27,373 bases of DNA, from the IMG/VR virus record IMGVR_UViG_3300031774_002071, positions 1 through 27,373 of that record, one strand, 5' to 3'. The translations under genes and the position numbers were made by a program. Source of the DNA: a virus. Every line of letters starts with the position of its first letter. The stretch's first letter is position 1. The notes under the pieces were generated by a model that worked only from the letters and a program-made list of their open reading frames with translations, was not told where the DNA came from and did no database searches. This document shows, piece after piece, positions 14,815-26,400 of this stretch.

Positions 14815-16838
14815 ATCGCTGTATTCTCCCCGGCATAGATAATATAGTTAACAGTCATGTATGGGTTCATAACATCTATAGCTGTTCCCAATGCGTTGTT
14901 TGTTAACACACCACCTGAAGTAGGATATGCCTGACCTGCACCTGTGCCTGTCGGAGCATCGTATTGAATACCCTGTGCATCGTTTGGAGTACCTGTTACA
15001 TCTCTTAAAGTATAGTACTGATCTCCACTTGGTCCTCTTAAATCGTGTTCGTGTTCTGGTAAATTATTAATTGCAATAGTTTGGTTCTGTTGTCCTTCAA
15101 CACTTCCCATTGTGTCGGCCGCCGCTGATGTTACAACGTTTGCTGATCCGCCACCCATGTTATCTTTACCTAGTGGGAATCTACCTCTTAAGTCAGGTAG
15201 TGCAAATTTACCTGCCGCCACCAATGATTGATCTTTAAAGTTGTAGCCAATCACGTTAAACAAGTTTTGATATGTTGCAATAGTTACTTCTTGTCCGTAA
15301 CATAATACCCAATCAACTGGAGCAGTATCGCCACCAAATGGTGATATCATTCCAATCGGTAATGTAGGAATTGCTTTAAACAAATTAGTTCTTGAAACTT
15401 TATAAACACCAGTATCGCCTGTTACTCTGTTTAATAATATTTCGTCTGTTGATAATGAACTAGAAACTTCTGTTTTATTAGCAACAAATGTATTTGAAAT
15501 CGTTGTTGTAAATGTTTTGCTACTTGCATCTTGTCCGTCAAATGTAAATGACGGTGCAGTTACATCACCATTCATTTGGAATGTTGTTGAACTTGCAAGT
15601 TTGTCTGTTGATCCAGAACGTCCTGAAACTGTTCCTGTAACGTTACCTGTTAAGTTACCTATAAGGTTCTGTGCATAAACGTTTAACCATTGTTCGTTAG
15701 CTGTACCTAAGTTACGTGATGTATTTGCGTTTGGTACAATGTTTGCTGTAGTTGTAAGTCCTGAAAGGTTTGTATCACTGCCAACAAATAGTTTCTTAGC
15801 AATACCAACACCACCTTTAGTAATAATACTTCCTGTTGATATAGTAGAAGCATCTGTAGTACCGTCAACCAATAATGAGTTTGAAAGTTGTATGTTTCCT
15901 GTAACGTCTAATGCTTGATCCGGACTTAAATTATTAATACCAACTTTAGCAGTTGAGTCAATTCTCATTACAGTCGTTGCTGAACCGTTGTTGTTTACTC
16001 TTACGTCAATGTTTGATCCTGAAGTTTGGTGACTAATAATACCCGCTTGTCCTTCAACTCCCATTGTAAAGAAACTTGAAGCACCAACTGTAATACCACC
16101 ATTGTTTTTAACTGTTATCGGATATAAACTTTGTGAAGTACTGTCGTTACGCATAAAGTTTGTTGCAGGTATGCTTTCGTTATTAATAACTAATGCTTCT
16201 GCCTTTTCCGCAGTTCCGTAATATTTTCCTGCACCTGCACCTGTAATATCTGCTGAACTTAAATTAAAGCCAGGATTGATTGTTGTAAATCCTGCAATGG
16301 TTGTCTTAGGTGTAAATGCCGCTGTTGAATAAATTGCTAATGTCTTGGCACTAATTTCTATAACCAAACAAGTATAACTTACATTGTTTGTTCCAACTAT
16401 TGATTCAGGCTTAACACCTGTTGACAGTCCATCACTAAATGTTGGACCTACTAATACCCAACCTGAACCTGTGTACAAGTATAGTTGTTGGTTATCAGTA
16501 TCAACCCAAAGGTCGCCTGTAACTGATTGTGCCGCACCTGGTGCCGTTGTAGCTTTCTTTAATCCTGATGCACTAATCCAAGTAGTACCATCATATAATT
16601 TTAATTGATCAACACCTGCTGTATTATCATACCATAACTGTCCTTCTGTAGGATTGTTTGGTGCAGTTGTGTTTGCAAAATTTTCTAATAGGTGTAAAAA
16701 GTTTTCAGCAATAGCAGTACCATAAGCAGTTGTATTTCTGCCTGGCAGTGACAACGACGTCTGTTGGTTGATTGTATTATCTTCAACCGTTATGCTACCC
16801 TTGTTAGCAACGTCTGTATGGTTAACTGTATATGCCAT
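14811..16838 (-). CDS. Tail-collar domain fibre protein, paralogue A (gp12-like tip)
   Basis: 675 aa. Residues 1-132 are the shared module (AENFLHLLENF, GQLWYD, GDLWVD, LVGP). The shaft includes NLGTANEQWLNVYAQNL, followed by LTGNVTGTVSG repeats. Near the C-terminus, PIGMISPFGG, then WVLCYGQEV and LPDLRGRFPLG, is a clear phage tail collar domain as found in T4 gp12 and related receptor-binding tips. After it, LPEHEHDLRG contains an HxH pair (15045-15053), which recalls metal-coordinating HxH motifs of T4 fibre tips. The ATG lies 3 bases after the previous stop, with GAGG upstream. It probably recognises lipopolysaccharide or another surface receptor at the baseplate. Confidence 0.85.
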   Translation of the reverse strand: MAYTVNHTDVANKGSITVEDNTINQQTSLSLPGRNTTAYGTAIAENFLHLLENFANTTAPNNPTEGQLWYDNTAGVDQLKLYDGTTWISASGLKKATTAPGAAQSVTGDLWVDTDNQQLYLYTGSGWVLVGPTFSDGLSTGVKPESIVGTNNVSYTCLVIEISAKTLAIYSTAAFTPKTTIAGFTTINPGFNLSSADITGAGAGKYYGTAEKAEALVINNESIPATNFMRNDSTSQSLYPITVKNNGGITVGASSFFTMGVEGQAGIISHQTSGSNIDVRVNNNGSATTVMRIDSTAKVGINNLSPDQALDVTGNIQLSNSLLVDGTTDASTISTGSIITKGGVGIAKKLFVGSDTNLSGLTTTANIVPNANTSRNLGTANEQWLNVYAQNLIGNLTGNVTGTVSGRSGSTDKLASSTTFQMNGDVTAPSFTFDGQDASSKTFTTTISNTFVANKTEVSSSLSTDEILLNRVTGDTGVYKVSRTNLFKAIPTLPIGMISPFGGDTAPVDWVLCYGQEVTIATYQNLFNVIGYNFKDQSLVAAGKFALPDLRGRFPLGKDNMGGGSANVVTSAAADTMGSVEGQQNQTIAINNLPEHEHDLRGPSGDQYYTLRDVTGTPNDAQGIQYDAPTGTGAGQAYPTSGGVLTNNALGTAIDVMNPYMTVNYIIYAGENTAI

Positions 16839-16841
16839 CTA

Positions 16842-17456
16842 TTACGCCTCGTTAAAACCAGTTAATGATTGTACTCTAACTGTATAATCAATCTGGATTA
16901 GTCTGTTTAAACTTTTTTGTACTGGGTGGAATATTACGTGTGTTAATAATCTACCTGTACCACTTGTTGCATAACTTACTAGTCCTAGCTCATCAAATAC
17001 ATATAAGCTGTCTGAACTTGTTGCGTTATCCAATGCATCTTGTCCTGAAGGTTCACCGTAGTCTAGTAAACAAGTTGCAATAATATCTGTGTAATTTGTA
17101 CCACTAACATGACGAGTTTCAATCTTATTTCTTGTAGGATCTGTGTTGTTGATTGAATTGTCATCAATTACTTTAGTGTATGTTTGGTTGTACAAACTAG
17201 CATTTGTTCCTGTGCTATTTGGTGAAAGGTATGTAATAATACCAGTTGGATCAACTGATGTTCCACCATTACCAAAGTTCATGGAATATATCATTCCTTG
17301 CCCTTGGTTAGCTAAACTTTCTGCTAGTGAAATACTCATATTCTCATAGTGGATAGCATTTCGCTTATCCACAAAGATTTCACCGCTTTCTGGGTTATGT
17401 ATCTTTATGTGTCCTTGCAAAAGAACTCCTGAATTGTCTTTAAAATTGTCTGTCAT
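16842..17456 (-). CDS. Conserved phage structural protein (baseplate or tail)
   Basis: 204 aa. The N-terminus (GHIKIHNPESGE, then VDKRNAIHYENMS) followed by MNFGNGGTSVDPTG matches a small structural protein style found beside the VrlC-like gene in marine T4-like phages, as I recall it. It has no membrane segment and a mixed alpha-beta look. It lies 21 bases downstream of the giant gene. AGGA lies 8 bases before the ATG, and a TAAATAAATA box in the gap overlaps the stop codon of the giant gene. The exact virion role is unknown. Confidence 0.7.
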   Translation of the reverse strand: MTDNFKDNSGVLLQGHIKIHNPESGEIFVDKRNAIHYENMSISLAESLANQGQGMIYSMNFGNGGTSVDPTGIITYLSPNSTGTNASLYNQTYTKVIDDNSINNTDPTRNKIETRHVSGTNYTDIIATCLLDYGEPSGQDALDNATSSDSLYVFDELGLVSYATSGTGRLLTHVIFHPVQKSLNRLIQIDYTVRVQSLTGFNEA

Positions 17457-17474
17457 GTTTATATCCTACAAGTG

Positions 17475-17485
17475 TATTTATTTAG
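17475..17485 (-). promoter_or_regulatory. T4-late-like promoter box upstream of the 204-aa structural gene
   Basis: Minus strand CTAAATAAATA, 18 bases before the ATG at 17456. It contains the TAAATA core of T4-like late promoters (TATAAATA in T4) and overlaps the TAA stop of the giant gene. AT-rich DNA makes chance matches common, so the support is its placement in one of only three sizeable gaps. Confidence 0.45.
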
Positions 17486-20400
17486 GTAACGCCACCTCTT
17501 TGTTTCTTAAGAACCTTCCGATGTTATTTTCTTGCAATCTTAGTGGAGTTCCGTTATCAGTCCATTTTTTACCTATGCGTCTAACCACCATTATCTTGGT
17601 GTTAATCGCTGGTGTGTCTGTTAGTGTTACTACTGGATTGACTCCATCAACACTAAATTCTGCTGGTAGTGTAATATCTCCCTCTGGACTGTCCAAATCA
17701 TTGCTTGGATTGAAGGAACTTATCGCATTCTTGCGTAATCTACGTCCACCTACAAAAATCTCAAATTCGTTTACGTTGTTTGGTATAAAGTCTACAGTTA
17801 CAGCTCTAGTTGAGCCATCTGCTGTAAATGTCTGTGTTCTCATCTCATCTTTATACGGTACAGTCTGGTACACACTCTGATCTAGCACCTGTGCTCCAGC
17901 TGTGTGTAGTGTTTTAATACCTGTACCTAGTGTACCTCTGCGTAACTGTCTAATAGCACCTTCTTCTTTTAGATAGTATTCAATACGTTCTCCGCCAATG
18001 AATATGATGCCTGGAATACCTTTATCTCTGTTTGGCTGTGGTAATCCGTCTGCGTTAGTTACAAATATTTTAGTATCATACCAGTTTAAGTTCTGTGCTA
18101 GTGTGTATTCAACATCATCACCCAAACGTTTGAAGTGTGTTCTATTAAGCATATCTTTAAACTGTCTAAATCCAAACTTGCCAACTATTGTGCTGTTTGA
18201 GAAGTGTATCAACTCAATTACATCATTTGCATTAAGATCTACTACAACTCTAATAGTTTGTTTATCATCTTGTAAGTAATAATCAACACTTGGAGTTAAC
18301 AAGGCGCCATTTACTACTAACCAAACATATTCAGCATCGATGGCCGCTTTACGCAACTTGATGATACCGTTTGTAAGTTGATGATATTCTGTGTAATTAT
18401 CTGTACCAACTGTAATTGGGTTACGTGTAACTATGTCTAAGTTTTCTCTTTCAATTTGTCTTACATCATGATTTGTTAACTGATATACAGTTACACTTTC
18501 ATTGTTTGCAGGAGCAGTATCAAGATAAACTTTACCTGGAGTTTCAACCCATAAGCCGTTACCGTCTAAGAAACCAAATGCGTATTCGCCACCGTCAATT
18601 ACATAAACATCTAATACATCACCGTCAACACCTATGTCAGAGAACAGTTCTACTGAAGCATTAAACGTATTCCAGTTCCAAGCAGTTGAAAGTGTAAGTT
18701 CTGTTCCGTTTAAGAAAACTCTAACTTGGTTTGCACCAACACCAGCTTGAGTAATTTGATAATCTCTTAATTGATATTCTCTTACTCCTGTTGTTACTTT
18801 AAACTGTTGATTGTATCCTGCATTTAATACTTTGTTTCCAACTTTAACAATTACATTATGTTCTAATGGTTTTTGATTTAGTGGAGTTTGTGCAAGAGCA
18901 AATTCTTTGTTTGTTCCGTCACCTGTAAATGTATCTGTTGCAATCTGTGAGAATGATTTACTTGCACTATCAAATATTGCATATTGTATTACAGTACTGT
19001 TAAGAGGTGCAGTACCTAGTTTAAACACACACATTCCTTTTTGTGCATAAGTGCCATCTGTTTCTGCCATGTCAACGTTTGTTGTTACACCGTCAACTGT
19101 TAAGAAGAAACTTAATGTTGATTTAAATGGAATGCTTGTAACAAACTGTGCAGTTGAACCGTCACCTATAAACTGATCAACATCAAGTATTTTCTCACCA
19201 TTGTTACTCATTGTAATAATGTGTACCTGTTGTTTGTCACCTGGTGCAGTTGTTAATTTAAGTTTTTTGTTTTGATAGTCAACTGTAAACTCTGAGTGTG
19301 ATAAAATAGTGCCATGTACTTTTACCCAAACGTCCTTTTGACTTAATGGTACGTAATTAATATCAAAGTCTTTATTAGTTCCGTCACCTAAATAGTTGTA
19401 ACTATGTAACACACTTGAACCGTCTCCAGTTCTTTCATAAACCTTAATATCTAGTGTATCTAAAACTTGTCCTGGAACAAGCTCTTCAGGTCCTTTTGAA
19501 GTTAGTGGAGTAACAAATCCGTCACCGTCAATAACAATTTCTTCTGCACTAATACCTTTGGCAGTAGCATAAGCTAGGTCACCACCTTGTACTAATGTAT
19601 CATATCCATCTGGATCTGGAATAAACGAACCGTCACTTGATGCTTTTCTAATTACAATAACATCATTTGCTACTGTTGGAATTTTTTCTTCGTCTAACTG
19701 TACTGTAGTTTGTCCTGTTCCTGTAATACTTTGCATTACAGCATTTACATTTGTAGGAACTGTTGAACCATCGTATTGCGGATCATCTACTCTAATACCA
19801 TTTTTGTATACGTTATATACTACGCCATTCGCTAATGGTTTAGCAAGTGCAAATACATTTGTACTTCCGTCTAATACAAAAACTTCATCTTCGTATGTGT
19901 TATCATAAGTGTCCCAAGTTGTTGTGTAGTAAGGATCACTAGCCCAACCTGTACCTGCTCCAAACGTGAAACTCTTAACTTCAATTCCTCCGTAATCAAT
20001 ACCGTCCATTAACTGCGATACGTCATTTCCTAACATACCTGTTGATGGAGTATAGAACAAGTTAATTCTATCCTGTGCTTGTAGCATAGTAATTTCTTTA
20101 GAATACTTAACAACAATCACAGCATTATTTGCCGGAGGTTCAGCAAACATGATTTGTCCTTTGGTTCTAACATAGGACTTATCTGAGTATTCAACGTTGC
20201 TGTATGTGTATTCACTTTGTAATGATTCAACACCATCTACAGTAACTTCTATTTGAGTCTTTCTTAAATCCATTGGCCATGTTAGGTTAAATGTTGTTTT
20301 ACTTCCTGTACCTGTAAAGTTTTCTGTCTGCGATAGTGTAGTAATTAAGAACGTTCCTGTTACTCTATCAAACTTAGATACGTGATGTAATGCTCTAACC

Positions 20401-23400
20401 TTGCTGTTACCTAACTGTGCTGAAACAACTGCCGCAACCGAACCTGTTGACTGTGTTCCATTAATGCTAACTGTAGGAGCACTTAGATATCCACTTCCTG
20501 GATTTGTAACTGTAATATATTTTATTGCTCCGCCTGTACCAAGTGTTGCTGTTGCAGTTGCACCTGATCCGCCGCCGCCTGTAAATTTAATTACTGGTAC
20601 ATCTAAATAACCTGTTCCGCCATTCTTGATGTTTACCGTTAATACTTCAAAGCCAACATTTTCAGCCCAATACTTGTTAGGGTAATCAACTATGTTTGCA
20701 TCTTGTCCATATATTAAATCATCTTTAACTTTTAAACTTGAAGGAACAATCTTACCATCATCAATGCTGTAAGCTGGTGGTATATCAAAGTCCGTTACAC
20801 CTGTTGCAGTTGGATCTGTTTTTGTGTAAGAACTAATGTATTCTCTAATTTTTGTTTTGTATGGTTTAGCTTCTTCAACAAAATCTTCATAACTAGGTAA
20901 GCTATCATTTTGGAAAGTAATTTTCTGTGTTAAATCACCTGCGTTATGTTTAGCTTTCAAGAATGAAGTTTTAAATGCCCAATCAACCATTGGTTGTTCG
21001 CTAAACGCATATCTTAAACTTGCAAAGAACAGTTCGTTATAGTGTACAGCAAGATCATTTATAAAGATATCATCTCTTAATGCTGTTAAGATTTTTCTTA
21101 ACTCTAGTGTTGGTTGATCGTCATAGAATGAAGTATCATAACTTAATCCGTCGTAACCAATATTACTACTTGCTGGATCGTATAATGCTCTTGATAAAGC
21201 TATTGTTCCGTTCTGTCTACCAACAGTTTTATATTTTGTTGTGTAGTCTGTACCGATATCGCTGATCTTTTCTAACAGTAACCAACCACCTGATCCTATT
21301 GTACTAATTTTTACAATATCACCAACTGTGTCAGTTAAACTTTCTAATTCATATGAATAATCAACTAGGAAATTAATATCTGTAAATTCGCTGTAACCTA
21401 TGTCATACCAGTCTGTGTAACTCCACCATTTAGTTGTGTCGTAACTTGAACTTGATGTTCTTTCCCATAATTTAGTTGTGTTGTTGTAGGCATATATTGC
21501 CCACTTGTTACTAACTGTTTCATCAACAGCAACAAGTACACTATATTTTCTTACTGACAATGTTGTTGTGCTAGGATATCCTGAACCTGCATTCTTAACA
21601 GCAACATTTGTAATGGTACCTGCTGTATTCATTGTAATTGTAATTTCTGCACCGCTACCGTTACCTACTAATCCAAACTCGTATGTTGGAACTGTAACGT
21701 AACCTTTACCACCATTTGCAATATCAACTCTTTCAAGTTTGCCGTTTACAAACACAGGTGTTAGTACTGCTGGAATAACATTTGATACTCCAACAAACTG
21801 TAGTTCTGCATTTGTTGTAACTGACTTGTCAAACTGTTTGCTTAACAATGTTGGTGTAGGATCTTTGCTTAAGAAAGCACTTAGATTTAATTCGTCAACA
21901 ATTAGGTTTGCTTTTAATGTAGTGTTAGCTCTTTCAACAACTTGTTTAAGTGCTTCAACTCTATTTTTAAACATACCTTGTCTTGGTCTGTCTAGTATAC
22001 CATATTTTTGTTTTTCACTTAAGATAGTGTCTGGCACCGGTCTTTCGTTTGTATCAACACCAATTAAACTGTCATACCATTTACGTTCAATATCTGCATT
22101 TGGTTTACTTGTACCTAAACCTTCTGACATTAACTGATACTGATTGTGTATGTTAATTTCTTTATTATCAATAGTCCAATAACGGAAGTTGATTGCATTG
22201 TCTGGTCCACTTACAAGTGATTCACAGTTGTATAAACCAAATTTATTGTTGCTGTAAAGTGCAACAAATTTTTGTCCCATTGCCATTGGATCCGTAATTA
22301 ATTGTGCTACGTCATAAGCAGAAGTTTTTCTCCACTCTAAGTCTGGAATAACTTTTGTATTCTTAACCCAATAGTAATATTTGTTACTAAATCCTTTTGA
22401 TATTTCATTGTAAACTTGTACTTGTACAAAGGTGTTTACATCTTTAGCTGTACCACTTATACCTTTTACAAGACCTTCTTCTGTGTCTGCTGTTTCGTTC
22501 CATTGTGTTGGAGTAAGTGTAGATTCAACCCATTCATAAACATCAATACTTGCTCCAGTAAATAATTTATTCCAGTTAGCTGTATTGTAAATTATGTTTC
22601 CTTGGTATGGGTTTACAAATTTAGCTGTGCTAATATCCCACCATAGTCTGCCTACGTTTGCATTATTCCAATAATTTTCTGGATCAATTACAGTATTAGG
22701 TGTGTTAGTTCCGTTAGTATAAACTGCTGGATCATAATGTGTTTTGAAAGTTAATTCTTCCTCAGCCGCTCCGGCAATTTTTCCTTGTATAGGATCAATG
22801 TAATCTATTTTTTGTGCAATAGGATTAGGTCCCATTGTGTAAATGAATACGCCTTTAAATTTAGTTAAGTCAACTTGGTCAGTTGGTGTGTGCAAAGTTT
22901 GCCAAGGTAGAGCTTCTCTATCTCTCTTGTAATCTAGTAACGTACCTATGTAGTTGTTCCAAGTAGATGAATCTTCCATATCTCTAACTGAAAGCTCTGG
23001 CATCGGAACGTAAACGTGATTCTCATTAAACAATAAGTATTCGCCAAATCTTTCTACTGAAGCATTTTTGTAATTAAACTTCTCTGCGTATAATAATTTG
23101 TTTTGTACCTTCTGATACATAAACACTTGTCCGCTATCTGTGTTTACACTTTCAAATTGTGTTAAGTTATTATCAAATGTAGTTGACAACACATCAAACG
23201 TTGTGCTTGTTACAAGGTCTCCGCCTTTAGAACTTACAATTAAATCATTGCCTTCAAAGTCTATCGCGGCTCCAAATCTTTCAGCTACATCATTTTCAGG
23301 ACTGTATAAAGTTTGTGTTTGACTAAACACACCGCCTACACTAGTGTATACAAATACCTTACCGTTATTGTCTGAACGTGTATCGTCTTCTGGTGCACCT

Positions 23401-26400
23401 ACGGCTAACATATCTCCTGTGTCGTTTAGACTAATTGCACTTCCATATTTTATTCCAACTGTCGGAGCAGGAAGCATCTGTGAAAATTCATAGTGGCCGT
23501 TGTTAATTCTGTAAATTATAATCTTAGGATCACTGTTGTTAAAGTCTGCCACAGTTGCAAGTACATCTCCGTATTTGCTAATTGAGAATGGGTGTGCATA
23601 CTGTATTAAGTTGCCTTTATCAAATGTGCTATCATCACTTACACTTAATCCTGTATCATTAGGAACATAACCAATGTAGTCAATGTTGTTTGCTAACAAT
23701 GTCCAATACGTTAAAACAAACGCACCTGGTGTTAAATTAGTTTTTGCTTGATAGAAACTTCCTTGATATAAAACTATATCGTCTGTGTAATAAGTTTGTG
23801 CGACATCATACTCGCCTCTAAAGAATAGATTCTTACTTCTACCCCATTCGTAAACTGTACCGTCTGCATCTGTACCGTGATTAACAAAGTGTATTCTACC
23901 ACTGTTGCTAACATCTAAGTTTCCTGGAGCACTTACATATAATCTATAAAAATCTGTTATTGTATTTGACTTACATAATTCTATCTGAGTACCTAGATTA
24001 CGGTTACTTGCTCTTTGAGGATTTGTGTAACCATGCTGGTAACTATAAAGTCCTGTACCCATTTTTTCATAAACAAAATATACACCTTCGTTTGTAAATG
24101 AACTTGCTGAACCAGTACTGTCTGTTTTAAGTGCTGAAACTTGTTTCCAATCCTTGTTAAGTGGATTAGGATAGTTAGGTGTTCTTGCTACACCATTTAC
24201 GGTCCTATCGTTATAAACTTGTATTTCAACTTCATTTCTAAATGTAGGTGTTGTTACAGGTAATTGTGTTGAGTCTGTAAATCTTACAACTACTAACTTA
24301 CCAGTTAACGAACTAGACATATCCATATTGTCTAATCTACCTGATAGTCTGTCAATGCCTGCACTTACTCCATCTTTAATTGCAATGGTGCTTGTTGCGG
24401 AGTGTAAATTACCAAAGCTAAATGTACCGCTTCTATTTTTAACGTATACTCTACAATCCAATAATTGTTCTTGTACATAAACAACTTCACCAGTTGCGTT
24501 TGTATTTTGATCAATAATCGTTTGTCCTATCTGAGGAATAAAAGCATTACCTTGGTTATCAAAGTTTGTAAATGTAACATCTACATAACCGTCCCATAGA
24601 TCATAAACTTCGTGTCCTAGTGCTTGGTTAATGTAGTTTGTGTTTATTCCTAGTGTTGCAGGATCAAATACAGTATTCAAACTATTTCTAACCTTATTGA
24701 CATACATCTTAAATGTATCGCCTGTGTTTAGTGTATCTGTCCAAGCCTTGTTTGCTCTAAAGAACCAGTATGGACTTAGGTCTGGCATACCTTGTTTGTT
24801 GTAGAAACTTAAATGTCCTAACTTACCGCCCTTGGTTGGATCACTAACTTGATTCAACGCATACACATCGTCCATTGTGTTATAGTATACTTCAGGTGAT
24901 TTACTTTCTGATTGTGTAATAATATCCTGTACTACAAACTGTGGAGTTGTTACACTCTTAACTGAACTTGTAAAACTTGTTAAGCCAGTTACTTTCCACC
25001 AGCCGCCAAACGTTGCTCCAGAATTTAAAGGATTCAATGCAACATAAGTTCCCATGTTTTGCGTACCAAGTGTTGCACTACCACTATCAGTGAACTCACC
25101 GTTCATATCTTTGATATAGATAGTTGCTTGGTTTACGTTTTCAACATGGATGTAATCAACTGTACCTATTGCAGTTGTTGTACTAATAGTATCACCAACG
25201 TTAGGTGTTCTTAACATATTATCAAAGTATAGTATTGCATCTACTTTACTTGCAATAGTTTTACTTCCTTCGAATTGTGCTACGCCCGGGCCGTTGCTAC
25301 CAAAAGGTAAAATACCCGCTGGATAATTTTGTGAATATTGATCCCAGTTTAATACAATAGTGTCGCCAGCCGCTGTTGCTTCGTATTGAGACAACGGAGC
25401 TCTAATTAACATATGATCCGTTGGAACATTAAAGTGATAATTACCCCTTACAGCATAAACAACTTCTGGATAGTTTGACCCGTTCCATGAAGCTTCTGCT
25501 ACTGTGGCAGTATCATAAAAACTGTTAAATGTTAATGTACCTTGTGCCTGTGCAATAGGAAATTGTGCTTCCCAGAAGTTTTCCTGATAGTTTACAATGT
25601 CGTTCTTAACATAAGACTGAGCACCTGTGAAGCTTCCTGCAAATTTTGTTTTAACGTTACTTGCCTGCGGTGCACCTACCACTAACCATTTGCTATCTCT
25701 TGATAACGCAAGTCCTGTACCAAACTTACCGTCACCTGTGTAAATACCTGTTGGTGCGTCTAATGTTTGTGCGTGTATATATTGTCCGCCATCGTTTGTT
25801 CTATTGTATATGTAAACCTTGTTGGATTCACTTGCACCTACAACTAGTGTTGAGTTTCTTTCATCACAAGCAATTACTTTACCAAAGTTTGTGGTAATAT
25901 CACTTGTTTCTACATTAGAAATAACTTGGTGTTGGCTATGTACAGGATTGTTTTTAATTACTACCCATTTGCTAGAACTATCATCGTCAACCCAAATAGT
26001 TTCACCTACTTTTATTTCACTGTTTATAAGTTTTGTATTTGCCGCTTCTAGGTCTGCAACTCTAACAGAAGTAAAGTTAGTAACAAATCCTGTTGCAGGA
26101 TCTACATCTGTTGTTTTTCCATTTTCAGTACAAAATACAGTATCTAATTCTGAACGTAATACTTTGTAAAATCTTTCATTGTCAGTAACATCAACTAAAC
26201 CAATGATATCGTCTTTGACATATCTTGCTTGATTGTTTAGTTTTACTTCAACTTCATCAGTTGTACTATTTTTTGTTAGCTTAATTACTTTGTCTTCTGT
26301 ACGTAGATATTTAAATACGTCCCAGTCGTTAGTTTTGTTTGTACCTGTCCAAATATAATCACCAACGTTAAGAGTTGTAATTGCAATATTTAAAATTGCA

